Below, piece after piece: positions 17,040 through 25,641 of a stretch of 64,000 bases of DNA. Below the pieces are notes generated by a model. The model was given only the letters and a program-made list of their open reading frames with translations. It did not search any database and had not been told where the DNA came from. Numbering within the stretch: position 1 is the first letter of the stretch; each line of letters starts with the position of its first letter. Source of the stretch: DASPPF01 sp032906705 (lineage in GTDB: Archaea > Thermoproteota > Nitrososphaeria > Nitrososphaerales > Gagatemarchaeaceae); contig JAJTZC010000001.1 in NCBI GenBank assembly GCA_032906705.1, positions 24,213-88,212 on the forward strand. The letters are read 5' to 3'. The translations under genes and the position numbers were made by a program.

Positions 17040-18202
17040 AGCGACCGGGCCAGCTCCTTCCTCGCGATCAAGAGCCTGAGGACCTCGGAGGTCCCCTCGC
17101 CGATCGTGAGCAACCTGGCGTCGCGCCAATGCCTGTGAATGTCGTCCGTCGTGTAGCCGTACCCTCCGAAGATCTGGATGGCCGCATCGCAGACGCGGAG
17201 TGACATTTCGGTCGAGAAGACTTTGGCCTGCGAGGCCTCCGAAGAGAAGTCAGCTCTCGATTCGCGGAGCCGCGCCGCATGCATGCACAGGAGCCTCCCC
17301 GCCGTGATCCCTGTTTTCATGTCAGCGATTTTTTCCTGAGTCAGCTGGAACTCGGAGATGGCGGACCCGAACGCCTTTCGCTGCTTGCTGTAGGCGAGCG
17401 CCTTGTCGAAAGAAGCCTGCGCGATCCCGACGCAGATGGAACCCATCACTATCCTGCTGCCGTTCAGCATCGCCTTCGCGTAATCGAAACCCTTGCCCTC
17501 TTCGCCCACCAGCATCTCTCGAGGCACCTTGCAGTCGGTGAACCTGACCTCGGAGGTCCTGGACCCTCGCATCCCCAACTTTGCGATGTCTCCGCCGAAC
17601 TGAATCCCTGGGACAGTCTTCTCCACCAGGAAGCTTGATGGCCCCTTCTCGGTGGTTGCGAAGACGAAGTAAATGTCAGCCTCCCCCGCGTTCGTGATGT
17701 ACATCTTGGAGCCGTTCAGGACGTATTCACCTCCGCTCTTCTTCGCCCTGGTGTTCATCGCCTTCGCATCCGACCCCGACGTGGGCTCGGTGAGGCTGAA
17801 CGAGGCCAGCCTCCTGCCAGCTATGATGTCGGCGAGGAATTCCTTCTTGAGCGCCTCCGAGCCAAACTGACTGAGCCCCTCGGCAGCCGTGTTGTGAATC
17901 CCGATGCTGAGCGCTATGCTGGCGTCCGCGGCGCCCAAGAGCTCCATCGCAAGGTCGTAGACGCCGAAGGGGAGCCCCAGGCCTCCATATTGCGCTGGGT
18001 AGGCGATCTGAACGATACCGTTATCGAGGAGGGTCTTCCGCGCGGACTGAATCGTCTTGGTTTTGGAGTCGAAATCCGGCGAGCTCGGAGCAACTTGGCG
18101 CTCCAGGAGGGTACCGATGGAGGAGAGTAGGCCGGCGTACTCTTCGTGTTCTGAGTAGTTGAACTTCAGGATCTGCCTGTGCTCTGTTCTGAAAAGGACC
18201 AA
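17036..18202 (-). CDS. acyl-CoA dehydrogenase
   Basis: This FAD-dependent dehydrogenase of about 388 residues oxidises an acyl-CoA thioester and passes electrons to EtfAB encoded just downstream. The motifs are complete: FSLTEPTSGSDAKAMNTRAKK (FAD/substrate loop), GEEGKGFDYAKAMLNGSRI, and the C-terminal QIFGGYGYTTD...GEGTSEVLRLLIARKEL, where the Glu of EGTSE is the usual catalytic base. Chain length or branching of the substrate is unknown. TTG 18202 is chosen because TTAAAT near 18236 is properly spaced; TTG 18232 is the alternative. Confidence 0.93.
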   Translation of the reverse strand: MVLFRTEHRQILKFNYSEHEEYAGLLSSIGTLLERQVAPSSPDFDSKTKTIQSARKTLLDNGIVQIAYPAQYGGLGLPFGVYDLAMELLGAADASIALSIGIHNTAAEGLSQFGSEALKKEFLADIIAGRRLASFSLTEPTSGSDAKAMNTRAKKSGGEYVLNGSKMYITNAGEADIYFVFATTEKGPSSFLVEKTVPGIQFGGDIAKLGMRGSRTSEVRFTDCKVPREMLVGEEGKGFDYAKAMLNGSRIVMGSICVGIAQASFDKALAYSKQRKAFGSAISEFQLTQEKIADMKTGITAGRLLCMHAARLRESRADFSSEASQAKVFSTEMSLRVCDAAIQIFGGYGYTTDDIHRHWRDARLLTIGEGTSEVLRLLIARKELARSL

Positions 18203-18296
18203 GTAACTCCAGCCGCGCTGACTTTGGGCCAAATTTAATGATTCTTATCGCATCGGCCATTCAAGTTCAAAAAGGCGAAGCATATGTCCGCACGCC

Positions 18297-19667
18297 GTGG
18301 CACTCGCCGACGTGCTGGCTGATTACTTCTACTCCGTGAGGTACTCTGACCTCGATGCTCGAACGGTGAAGGAAACGAAAAGGCGTCTAATTGACTCCTT
18401 GGGCTGCGCCCTCGGAGCGTTCAAGGAGAGACCCGTCAGAATTGCAAGGAGAGCGGTCGCTGGTGTGACTTCGGGCAAGCCAGCGACCCTGTTGGGCACG
18501 AAGACGAGAACCAGCGCAGACCTCGCCGCGTTCGTCAACGGACTCATGATACGTTATTTTGACTTCAACGACACGTACCTCTCAAGGGAGCCAGCCCACC
18601 CGAGCGACAACATTGGAGCGACCCTCTCGGTAGCGGAATCCGAGGGGAGTTCAGGGAGGGAACTAATTCTCGCCACGGTCATGGCATACGAAGTCCAGTG
18701 CAGGTTCGCGGATGCAGCGGACCTCAGGCACAGGGGATGGGACCACGTCAACTACGGCCTCGTCTCGACCACCCTCGCGGCCAGCAGACTGATGGGCTCG
18801 ACCAAAGAGAAGGCTGCACAGGCAGTGAACATCGCTCTCAACTCTCACTTAGCGATGAGGCAGGTCAGGGCTGGTGCCCTGTCCATGTGGAAGGGCGCCT
18901 CGTTTGCCAACGCGGCCCGGAACGGGGTCTTCTCTGCGAGGCTGGCTGGACAGGGAATGACGGGCCCTTCGCCTGTCTTCGAAGGCGAGATGGGCTTCTT
19001 CAAACAGGTCTCGGGAGAGTTCGTCCTTGACCCCTCGTCCTTCGGCGGAGATGGCGCGCCGTTCAAGATTGGGGAGACCTACATCAAGTATTGGCCGGCC
19101 GAGTACCATGCGCAGACAGCAATCTGGGCTGCGCTCGAGCTTCGCAAGAGAATCGCGGATCCCACCCTAATCGAGTCGGTCCGCGTCGAGACTCATGAGG
19201 CCGGCTACACCATCTTGGGAAAGGACCCAGAGAAATGGAACCCTAAGACAAAGGAGACTGCGGACCACAGCCTTCCATTCATCGTCGCGACCGCACTCCT
19301 TGATGGCAAGGTGGGGAACTCGAGTTACTCTACGCGGAAACTTGCTGACGAGCGGACGCTCGGCCTGGCCCGAAGGGTCGCGGTGACGGAAGACGCTAGG
19401 CTCACGGAACTCTATCCGGACAGGGGCATGGGGAACAGGATTACGGTTACCATGAAGGGAGGTGGTGCTCTGGCCGCCGAATCGATCATGCCACGCGGGC
19501 ATCCGGGAAACCCGATGAGCGACGAGGAGGTCGAGGCGAAATTCATGTCCCTGACTAGGAAATCGCTGGGCGATGACAGGGCGAGGAAGGCTATTAATCT
19601 AATCTGGGCCTTGGACGAGTCCACGGACCTCGCGCGCCTTATCTCCTCGCTGGTCGTCCGCAAATAG
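18297..19667 (+). CDS. MmgE/PrpD family protein
   Basis: The 456-residue protein fits the 2-methylcitrate dehydratase/cis-aconitate decarboxylase fold: RRLIDSLGCALGAF near residue 30, NGLMIRYFDFNDTYL (the active-site His of many members reads R-Y here), HPSDNIGATLSVAE, and KYWPAEYHAQTAIWAALELR. PrpC, PrpB and other methylcitrate-cycle genes are absent, so propionate metabolism is only a possibility. GTG at 18297 follows TTCAAAAAGG by about 26 bases. Confidence 0.85.
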   Translation: MALADVLADYFYSVRYSDLDARTVKETKRRLIDSLGCALGAFKERPVRIARRAVAGVTSGKPATLLGTKTRTSADLAAFVNGLMIRYFDFNDTYLSREPAHPSDNIGATLSVAESEGSSGRELILATVMAYEVQCRFADAADLRHRGWDHVNYGLVSTTLAASRLMGSTKEKAAQAVNIALNSHLAMRQVRAGALSMWKGASFANAARNGVFSARLAGQGMTGPSPVFEGEMGFFKQVSGEFVLDPSSFGGDGAPFKIGETYIKYWPAEYHAQTAIWAALELRKRIADPTLIESVRVETHEAGYTILGKDPEKWNPKTKETADHSLPFIVATALLDGKVGNSSYSTRKLADERTLGLARRVAVTEDARLTELYPDRGMGNRITVTMKGGGALAAESIMPRGHPGNPMSDEEVEAKFMSLTRKSLGDDRARKAINLIWALDESTDLARLISSLVVRK

Positions 19668-19719
19668 GCACGCGTCCGCCTCGGAAGGTTATTCTAGGCT
19701 TGGAGCCTGGAAGGCAAAG

Positions 19720-20487
19720 ATGAAAGAAGCGGAGTCGCTCCTCAAGGAGGCCTTCGGACTCACCGCCTACGAGGCACGCGCCTACATAGCGCTTCTGGGG
19801 CGAAGAATGGTCGCCAAGGACGCAGCGAAGGCCGCCGACGTCCCTCTGCCGCGCATCTATGACACCATGCAGAGGCTGGCGTCGAAGGGCTTCGTGAAGC
19901 AGTCTGCGCGCGGATACTCGGCCGTCGAGCCTTCGGTCGCCCTGGAGACTAGGGCGAGGAGGTTCAAGTCAGCTTTCGAGGAAGAGCAGAGCGCCCGCGT
20001 TGGAGCCGGCCGGAAGATCGTGAGGGAGCTGATGCCGCTCTACGATAGGAAGTCCGGTGAGTCTGACGAACCAGTCCTCCTGAGCGGGCTAGACAGCATC
20101 GGGGGGGCTTTCATCGAGGCCCTTCGTGGTGCCGGAGACGCCATCATACTCGTCAGAAAGGCCATGAAGGTGAAGGGTGCCTTCATCGGCCTCCTTGAGA
20201 GTCTCGCAACCAATCGCGGCAAGATCAGGGTGATGCTGCCGTCAGGGACAAGGTTGAGCGAGGGGGACAGGAAGTTCACAAGAGGTAGCTCCATAAGAAT
20301 CAGGTACGTCGAGCCGCCGATTCTGGACATGATGGTCGCGGGCGACAGAGATGTGATCGTCGGGGTCCCGACGGGCGCAGCCGACGAGCCGTTCGCAGCG
20401 ATGGCGGTCTGGATTAGAAACAGGGAGTTCGCAAGGTCAGCCAGGTCTTCCCTGGAGGAGACTTGGCGTCGCGGGGAGGAGCCTTGA
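19720..20487 (+). CDS. TrmB-family transcriptional regulator
   Basis: The 255-residue protein has an N-terminal TrmB winged helix (LLKEAFGLTAYEARAYIALL at 7-26, recognition helix in VPLPRIYDTMQRLASKGFV) and a C-terminal effector domain with sugar-sensor-like RKAMKVKGAFIGLLESLA. TrmB regulators in archaea respond to sugars or other metabolites. It lies between the MmgE/PrpD gene and an F420-dependent-type oxidoreductase whose promoter carries inverted repeats, a plausible target. A TATA-like GGTTATTCTAG is near 19686-19697. Confidence 0.85.
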   Translation: MKEAESLLKEAFGLTAYEARAYIALLGRRMVAKDAAKAADVPLPRIYDTMQRLASKGFVKQSARGYSAVEPSVALETRARRFKSAFEEEQSARVGAGRKIVRELMPLYDRKSGESDEPVLLSGLDSIGGAFIEALRGAGDAIILVRKAMKVKGAFIGLLESLATNRGKIRVMLPSGTRLSEGDRKFTRGSSIRIRYVEPPILDMMVAGDRDVIVGVPTGAADEPFAAMAVWIRNREFARSARSSLEETWRRGEEP

Positions 20488-20572
20488 CCGAAGGATATGT
20501 CAAGTCTTCGGGTGATCGAGAGTGAAATCTGTTCGTGACCACCCGGCAACTTAGCACAGCCTAACCGAAGAA

Positions 20573-20599
20573 TGGTTAATTACCACTCGTCGGTGGTAA
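20573..20599. promoter_or_regulatory. promoter and inverted-repeat operator of the luciferase-like gene
   Basis: TGGTTAATTACCA (20573-20585) is a TATA-like near-palindrome about 26 bases upstream of the ATG at 20606. It shares its right half with TTACCAC (20580-20586), which pairs exactly with GTGGTAA (20593-20599) over a six-base spacer. The three spaced TGGTAA-type half-sites cover TATA to transcription start, the position of an archaeal repressor site. The neighbouring TrmB protein is a candidate binder (inference). Confidence 0.6.
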
Positions 20600-20605
20600 G
20601 AACTG

Positions 20606-21598
20606 ATGAGGCTAGCCCTAGGCTTCAACCCCATCCTCACGGCCATCGAAGCAAGCAAGACGGCAGCCAACGCCGAGGCGCTCGGTTACGACTCGATGTG
20701 GATGCATGAAAGCCTCTTCCAGAGAGACATAGTCACTTACCTTTCGTCGATGGCTCTTGCGACCAGGAGCCTCAGGGTCGGCTCTGGCGCCATGAACACC
20801 TTCACGAGGCATCCGGTCACCGCAGCTGCGACTTTCGCTACCCTCTCCGAGCTCTCTGGCGGTCGGGTGGTCCTCGGGCTTGGGTTGGGCAGCTTCCCAA
20901 CAATACCCTTGATAGGCCACCAGATCTTCCCGGTCGAGAAGACCAAGCCACTCAAGAGAATCAAGGAGTACATCCAGGTGGTCAAGAAGGTTTGGAGCGG
21001 CGAGAAAGTGGAGTTTGACGGGGAATTCTTCAAGGTCCACAACCTCACGTTGGGCTTCCAGCTGAAGACCCGAATCCCACTCTTCATCGCGTCGCTCTCG
21101 CCCAAGACTCTGGCCTACGCTGCGACTGTTGTGGACGGGGTTATCCTCTCCCCCGCATTCAACACTGCTTGGGGGACGGAAAGGATGATCGAACATGTGC
21201 AGAAGGGCGAAGCCAAGAGGGGGACTGCCGTCGAGCACGCTTCATACATGATGGCTTCGCTTGACCCGAGCCCCGAAAAAGCGCGGCAGGTCATGCGGGA
21301 CTTCTACTTCTTCGTCTACCAGCTTTCCGACGTGGTGAGGCCCGAAGTGCTCGCGCCGTACGGTATCACCCCGGAGATGCTCGGACCAATGAAGGAAGCC
21401 TGGAAGAAGGGCGACGTGGCGGGAGCCAAGAAGTTGATCCCGGAACAAGCAATCGAGGTTCTCACGCTCACCGGACGAGCGGATCATGCTCTTGAACGGA
21501 TACGAGAGTATTCGAAGGCTGGTGTGACATTGCCGATAATCATGCCGATAGGCAACGTGGACTACGCGCTGAAAGAGCTGGCACCGGCAGCGAACTGA
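20606..21598 (+). CDS. luciferase-like (LLM) flavin/F420-dependent oxidoreductase
   Basis: The 330-residue TIM-barrel protein of the bacterial luciferase-like monooxygenase/F420-dependent methylene-H4MPT reductase superfamily begins MRLALGFNPILTAIEASKTA. GYDSMWMHES, TFTRHPVTAAATFATLSELSGGRVVLGLGLG and VEFDGEFFKV are typical of the F420-dependent branch. The substrate is unknown. The neighbourhood of acyl-CoA catabolism genes suggests a role in oxidising a small metabolite. The ATG is probably leaderless. Confidence 0.88.
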   Translation: MRLALGFNPILTAIEASKTAANAEALGYDSMWMHESLFQRDIVTYLSSMALATRSLRVGSGAMNTFTRHPVTAAATFATLSELSGGRVVLGLGLGSFPTIPLIGHQIFPVEKTKPLKRIKEYIQVVKKVWSGEKVEFDGEFFKVHNLTLGFQLKTRIPLFIASLSPKTLAYAATVVDGVILSPAFNTAWGTERMIEHVQKGEAKRGTAVEHASYMMASLDPSPEKARQVMRDFYFFVYQLSDVVRPEVLAPYGITPEMLGPMKEAWKKGDVAGAKKLIPEQAIEVLTLTGRADHALERIREYSKAGVTLPIIMPIGNVDYALKELAPAAN

Positions 21599-21613
21599 CG
21601 GCTCAGGAAGAAC

Positions 21614-22516
21614 TCAGAACGGCAGATGGATTGGAAAGAGGATGAATAGGACGAACGAGATCATGTACAGTAGAGCAAAGCGCAGGGTCAAACCTGCCGT
21701 CCTCGGGTCCGCGTTGTCCGGCACGGGGCCCTGGAACATCTTCGACAGCTTCCACGCTCCCGGCGCGGTAAGGAGGACGATCACGGACCAAGTCGGCAGG
21801 AGACTTGTCAGGATTCCTGCGACGACAAACGCATAGGTCGCCGCCAGGAGAACTTCGTAAAGTTGGGCACCTTTCTTCGCGCCCAGCCGCACGCCAATCG
21901 TCCTGTTGCCTACAGAGCCGTCGTAGTCGATGTCTCGAATGTTGTTAGCAAGAAGGACCAACGCAACGAGGACACCCAGTGGGACAGAGATGATCGCAGG
22001 TGTCCATGAGAGCGATCCCGCCTGCACCGCGTAAGCCCCGAGGGGAATCAGGAGGCCCCACATTGCGAACACGGTGGCCTCGCCCATCGCCCTCGCCTTC
22101 AGCACGACCGGGTCTGCTGTGTACAACACGCTCCCCAGGATGCCCAGTCCCAACAGCAAGAGGATTGCCGGCCCCCTGACAATAGCGAGATAGGCTCCAG
22201 CCAGGACGGTGAGGGCGTAGAGCGCAACAGACATCTCGAGTATCGTGGACAGGGGTGCCTGCCCGAATGCAGCAGGATGCAGCCTGTACTTCGTCGTGGG
22301 AGCGCCCTCCTTGTCAACGCCGTGCCTCACATCAAAGAAGTCGTTTAGGATGTTTGTTGCTGCGTGGAAAGCCAGCATTCCGCCCAAGACTATCGCGTAC
22401 AGAACGGGGTCGAAGACTCCTTTCAGAGCTGCGAGCAACGTCCCCAGGGTCACCGAGGAGAAGGTCATGGTGAACGACCAAGGGCGTGTCGACAGCAACG
22501 CGGTCCTGGCGTCCAT
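21614..22516 (-). CDS. menA: UbiA-family prenyltransferase (MenA-like)
   Basis: The 300-residue membrane protein has eight to nine helices and the two Asp-rich motifs of the UbiA superfamily, NILNDFFDVRHGVD (about 56-69) and NNIRDIDYDGSVGNRTIGVRLG. The RPWSFTMTFSSVTLGT start and overall layout resemble 1,4-dihydroxy-2-naphthoate prenyltransferase, the membrane step of menaquinone synthesis. That would supply the quinone used by the EtfD-type protein. Other UbiA substrates cannot be excluded. It is divergent from the CPBP gene. Confidence 0.8.
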   Translation of the reverse strand: MDARTALLSTRPWSFTMTFSSVTLGTLLAALKGVFDPVLYAIVLGGMLAFHAATNILNDFFDVRHGVDKEGAPTTKYRLHPAAFGQAPLSTILEMSVALYALTVLAGAYLAIVRGPAILLLLGLGILGSVLYTADPVVLKARAMGEATVFAMWGLLIPLGAYAVQAGSLSWTPAIISVPLGVLVALVLLANNIRDIDYDGSVGNRTIGVRLGAKKGAQLYEVLLAATYAFVVAGILTSLLPTWSVIVLLTAPGAWKLSKMFQGPVPDNADPRTAGLTLRFALLYMISFVLFILFPIHLPF

Positions 22517-22587
22517 CGATAAGCCGCTGCTCCTTGAGGAATTTAAGGGATACTGGCAGTGTCCGTCTCAGGCCCAGGAATGACTAC

Positions 22588-23307
22588 GTGCAGTACCACA
22601 GGAGGATCCAGTCTCGCCTGGCCCCCAATAGCGTAGTAGCCCACTTGTATGCGAAGCGCATTTATCGCGAGCTCAAGGACCAACGTTCCGTGTGGAAAAG
22701 AAAGGGGCTGGCCGTGGGTCTCGTTGCGGTTGTCCTTTCAATGGTCCTCTTGTTCACAGTGCCCTCGGGGTACTTCGTCGCTGCGACTTTTGCCTCGACT
22801 GCTTGCATGATCGGGGCGAGCTTGGCCGCCGGGGGATACCGCAAGCTGTTCACGCCCCGCCTCAAGACGCTGGCAATCGGGTTGGTGTCGGCGGTGCTGC
22901 TGTATCTGGTGTTCTTCGCAGGGAATCTGGGGATTAGCAGCGCGCATCCATTCGGTATCAACCCTTCAGCCGAGAACTCGATCTACTCTCTCATCGCTTC
23001 ACCTGCAAACCCCCTCTACGTCCAAGCCGGAGTGCTGCTCTTCGATTCGGTGGGCTACGAGTCGTTCTTCAGAGGCGTCCTGCAGACCAAGGCTCAACCG
23101 AGGCTCGGGAGAGCGGCCCCGTTTGCTGTGGCGGCTGTCGACGCCGCGCTCCATGTCCTCACCCTCAATCCGCTGTGGGTTGTCACCACATTCATTGCTG
23201 ATACCGTGTGGGGCTTGACCTACTATTACGCCAATGACCTTTCCTCGAGCATGACGAGCCACATCATCTGGGACGTCCTCATCTTCATCGTCTATCCAGT
23301 AAGATGA
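22588..23307 (+). CDS. CPBP-family (CAAX-like) intramembrane protease homologue
   Basis: The protein of about 239 residues has some seven membrane helices. The ABI/CPBP motifs are present in modified form: motif 1 reads GYESFFRG (usual EExxFRG; the first Glu is Tyr), motif 2 FxxxH is VDAALHVLTLNPLW, and motif 4 is SHIIWDVLIF. Members are membrane metalloproteases or scaffolds. The GTG at 22588 is chosen because AATTTAAGG (about 22540-22548) is upstream; the longer open frame would run into the divergent menA. Confidence 0.7.
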   Translation: MQYHRRIQSRLAPNSVVAHLYAKRIYRELKDQRSVWKRKGLAVGLVAVVLSMVLLFTVPSGYFVAATFASTACMIGASLAAGGYRKLFTPRLKTLAIGLVSAVLLYLVFFAGNLGISSAHPFGINPSAENSIYSLIASPANPLYVQAGVLLFDSVGYESFFRGVLQTKAQPRLGRAAPFAVAAVDAALHVLTLNPLWVVTTFIADTVWGLTYYYANDLSSSMTSHIIWDVLIFIVYPVR

Positions 23308-23340
23308 ACGGGGCAACCAATAATTATCCTGCCTCGTGGG

Positions 23341-24474
23341 GTGCGAAGTGCAGTGACCGACAGAGTCGGCATAGTCGGGGTCGGGTACGAGGGCTTCCGC
23401 CCGTCCTTGGCTGACCTTTCTACGAGGGAGCTGATGTATCAGGCAGCGTCGAAGGCATACCTCGACGCAGGCGTCGACCCGAGAAAGGACATCGGCTCCT
23501 TCATCTGTTGTACGGAGGACCTCTGGGAGGGGTGGAGCATAGCTGATGAGATGGTACCGGACCAGATCGGCGGGGCCCGGAGGCCCGTCTGCACAGTGCC
23601 GGCTGATGGGATAACCGGGATAGGACACGCGATCATGCACATAAGGTCAGGAGTGGCAGACGTCGTTTCGGTCGAGGCGCACAGCAAGGTGGCCGACGTG
23701 CTCGACAAGACGGCAGTTGAGAACCTCGCCCTTGACCCCGCCTTCCTCAGGGTCCCGGGTGCCAACAACGACGTGCTCGCGGGACTGGAGATGAGCGCTT
23801 TCATGAAGAGCCGTGGTGTTGGGAGGGAGGAACTAAGCCGGCTGGTGGCAGCTGAGAAGGCCGCTTCGGTCTCGAATCCCCGAGCAAGTTACGGCGCGAG
23901 ACTCACGCCTGCTGAGGTCAGTGGTGCTGAACCGATTTCTGCCCCGCTGCGTAGGTACGATAAGGCCGAGTACGCAGAAGCGGGAATCGTCATCGTGCTT
24001 GCTTCTGAACAATGGATCAGGCGGAAGAGGAAGGATGCGGTCCGCGTTGACGGCTTGGCCTGGCGCTCCTCGACGCCTTGGTACGAGGGCGGGGAGGTCG
24101 GGTTCGCGAGATACGCAACGGACGCCTTCAATGCGGCGAAGAAACAGGCGCGCCTCAGGAGCCTCGATTCCGTCGACCTGTTCGAAGTGGACGACACCTA
24201 CTCGTACAAGCTGATGCAGCACCTTCTCTCCATCGGAGTTAGCAAGTCGAGCGCATTGGCCTTGAGCAGGAGGGGGGCGCTCAACCCTAGCGGCGGTTCT
24301 CTAGGCGTCGGGAACCTCATAGAGGCCACGGGCCTGCACCGGGTGCTCGAATGTGTAATCCAACTCCGAGGTGAGGCAGGGAGGAACCAGGTGAAGGGTG
24401 TGAGGAAGGCGGTCGCGCTTTCGTGGAGGGGTAACCCCACAGCGACAGGAGCCGCGGCGGTGCTCTCGATATGA
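23341..24474 (+). CDS. thiolase-fold protein lacking catalytic Cys and His (copy A)
   Basis: The 377-residue protein of the SCP-x/lipid-transfer thiolase branch keeps the fold markers (VGIVGVGYEGFR at the start, the NPSGGSLGVG loop near 315, late LRGEAGRNQVKG). It lacks the catalytic set. The nucleophile position, normally CxSG, reads PADG (about 87-90), and the GHP histidine loop reads GNL. It therefore cannot do normal Claisen chemistry. Thiolase-fold retro-aldolases of steroid side-chain degradation (Ltp2 type) also lack these residues and need a DUF35 partner; two DUF35 genes lie downstream in this operon. The next gene overlaps by four bases. A C-C lyase role is inferred. Confidence 0.8.
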   Translation: MRSAVTDRVGIVGVGYEGFRPSLADLSTRELMYQAASKAYLDAGVDPRKDIGSFICCTEDLWEGWSIADEMVPDQIGGARRPVCTVPADGITGIGHAIMHIRSGVADVVSVEAHSKVADVLDKTAVENLALDPAFLRVPGANNDVLAGLEMSAFMKSRGVGREELSRLVAAEKAASVSNPRASYGARLTPAEVSGAEPISAPLRRYDKAEYAEAGIVIVLASEQWIRRKRKDAVRVDGLAWRSSTPWYEGGEVGFARYATDAFNAAKKQARLRSLDSVDLFEVDDTYSYKLMQHLLSIGVSKSSALALSRRGALNPSGGSLGVGNLIEATGLHRVLECVIQLRGEAGRNQVKGVRKAVALSWRGNPTATGAAAVLSI

Positions 24475-25628
24475 AGAAGGTCGCCGTCATCGGTGCGGGA
24501 ATGACGAAGTTCAGGAGGAGGATGCTTGAGACTGGGAGGGAGCTATCCTTCGGGGCAAGCAGGATGGCCCTCGACTCGGCCGGGATGGAGATCAAAGACG
24601 TGGAATCCGTGGTGATGGGCACAGCGCCCGACGCCTTCGACGGCGTTCACATGAAAGGCGAGTACTTGATGGACGGCGCTGGCGGGACCAACAAGCCGTA
24701 CAGCAGGGTCTACGTGGGCGGGGGCACGGGAGTCTTCGTCCCCGTGGCTGGATGGTGGCACGTCGCGTCAGGCCTCTTTGACACATGTCTCGTGGTCGGA
24801 GAAGAGAAGATGTCGCCCCTGCAGCCCCATCCGCAGTACGCCTTCTGGAGCATCTTCGACCACACACTCGAGAGGCCCCTGGGCGTCAACCTCCTTTGGA
24901 TCTTCTCGCTCGAGATGAGGCGGTACATGTCGGTGTACAACGTGAAAGAGGAGGACATCGCGCTGGTGTCCGTCAAGAACAAGGGTAACGCGATGGACCA
25001 CCCGTGCGCTCAGCTGCCCGCTAGGATCACAGTCGACGACGTGATGAAGAGCGAACCGATCTGCCTTCCTGTGAAGAGGTTGGACGTGTCACCGACCTCG
25101 GACGGGGCGGCGGCTTTGGTTCTCGCTTCTGAGGACGTCGCGAAGAAGTACACCGACGACCCGGTCTGGATCGACGGCGTGGGCTGGAACGTCGACACCC
25201 AGTACTGGACAAACCGGGACCTGTACTATCCCAGGTACGTAGAGCAGGCGGCGAGGATGGCATATTCGATGGCCAAGATCGACAACCCGAAGAAGCAGAT
25301 AGATTTCGCAGAGGTCTACGATCCATTCGACTACAAGGAGCTTCATCACCTGGAAGGCGTTCTGCTAGCAGACAAAGGGCAGGCTCCGACGATGACCAAG
25401 GAAGGGATTACACAGCGGGACGGCGACCTTCCTGTCAACCCGTCGGGAGGACTGCTGGGAGTCGGAAACCCCATTGCCGCTGCGGGCACCATGAAGGTCT
25501 GCGAGCTATTCTGGCAGCTGAGGGGCGAAGCGGGGAAGAGGCAGGTCAAGAAGGAGGTCCACAGAGGTCTGGCACAGGCTTGGGGCGATTTACTTCAGTG
25601 TGGAACAGTCATCACGATGAAAAGGTAG
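24471..25628 (+). CDS. thiolase-fold protein lacking catalytic Cys and His (copy B)
   Basis: The 385-residue paralogue of the preceding gene is translationally coupled to it (ATGA overlap). MKKVAVIGAGMTKF and SPTSDGAAALVLASED are standard for SCP-x thiolases. The nucleophile position reads GGGTG (Gly about 84 in place of Cys) and the histidine loop reads GVGNP. The motif that is normally HDCF reads EVYDPFDYKELHHLEG, with a Tyr that could serve as an acid/base, as Tyr does in Ltp2-type aldolases (inference). A and B may form a heteromer with the two DUF35 proteins. The divergence between A and B suggests distinct subunit roles rather than a recent duplication. Confidence 0.8.
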   Translation: MKKVAVIGAGMTKFRRRMLETGRELSFGASRMALDSAGMEIKDVESVVMGTAPDAFDGVHMKGEYLMDGAGGTNKPYSRVYVGGGTGVFVPVAGWWHVASGLFDTCLVVGEEKMSPLQPHPQYAFWSIFDHTLERPLGVNLLWIFSLEMRRYMSVYNVKEEDIALVSVKNKGNAMDHPCAQLPARITVDDVMKSEPICLPVKRLDVSPTSDGAAALVLASEDVAKKYTDDPVWIDGVGWNVDTQYWTNRDLYYPRYVEQAARMAYSMAKIDNPKKQIDFAEVYDPFDYKELHHLEGVLLADKGQAPTMTKEGITQRDGDLPVNPSGGLLGVGNPIAAAGTMKVCELFWQLRGEAGKRQVKKEVHRGLAQAWGDLLQCGTVITMKR

Positions 25629-25641
25629 CGCGACCAAGCGT

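Noticed and set aside
17040..17129. N-terminal extension of etfB
   Set aside because: It lies wholly within the acyl-CoA dehydrogenase gene and precedes the conserved LRIAVCVK start.
18297..19667. Methylcitrate cycle
   Set aside because: Only an MmgE/PrpD homologue is present; no PrpC or PrpB was found in the window.
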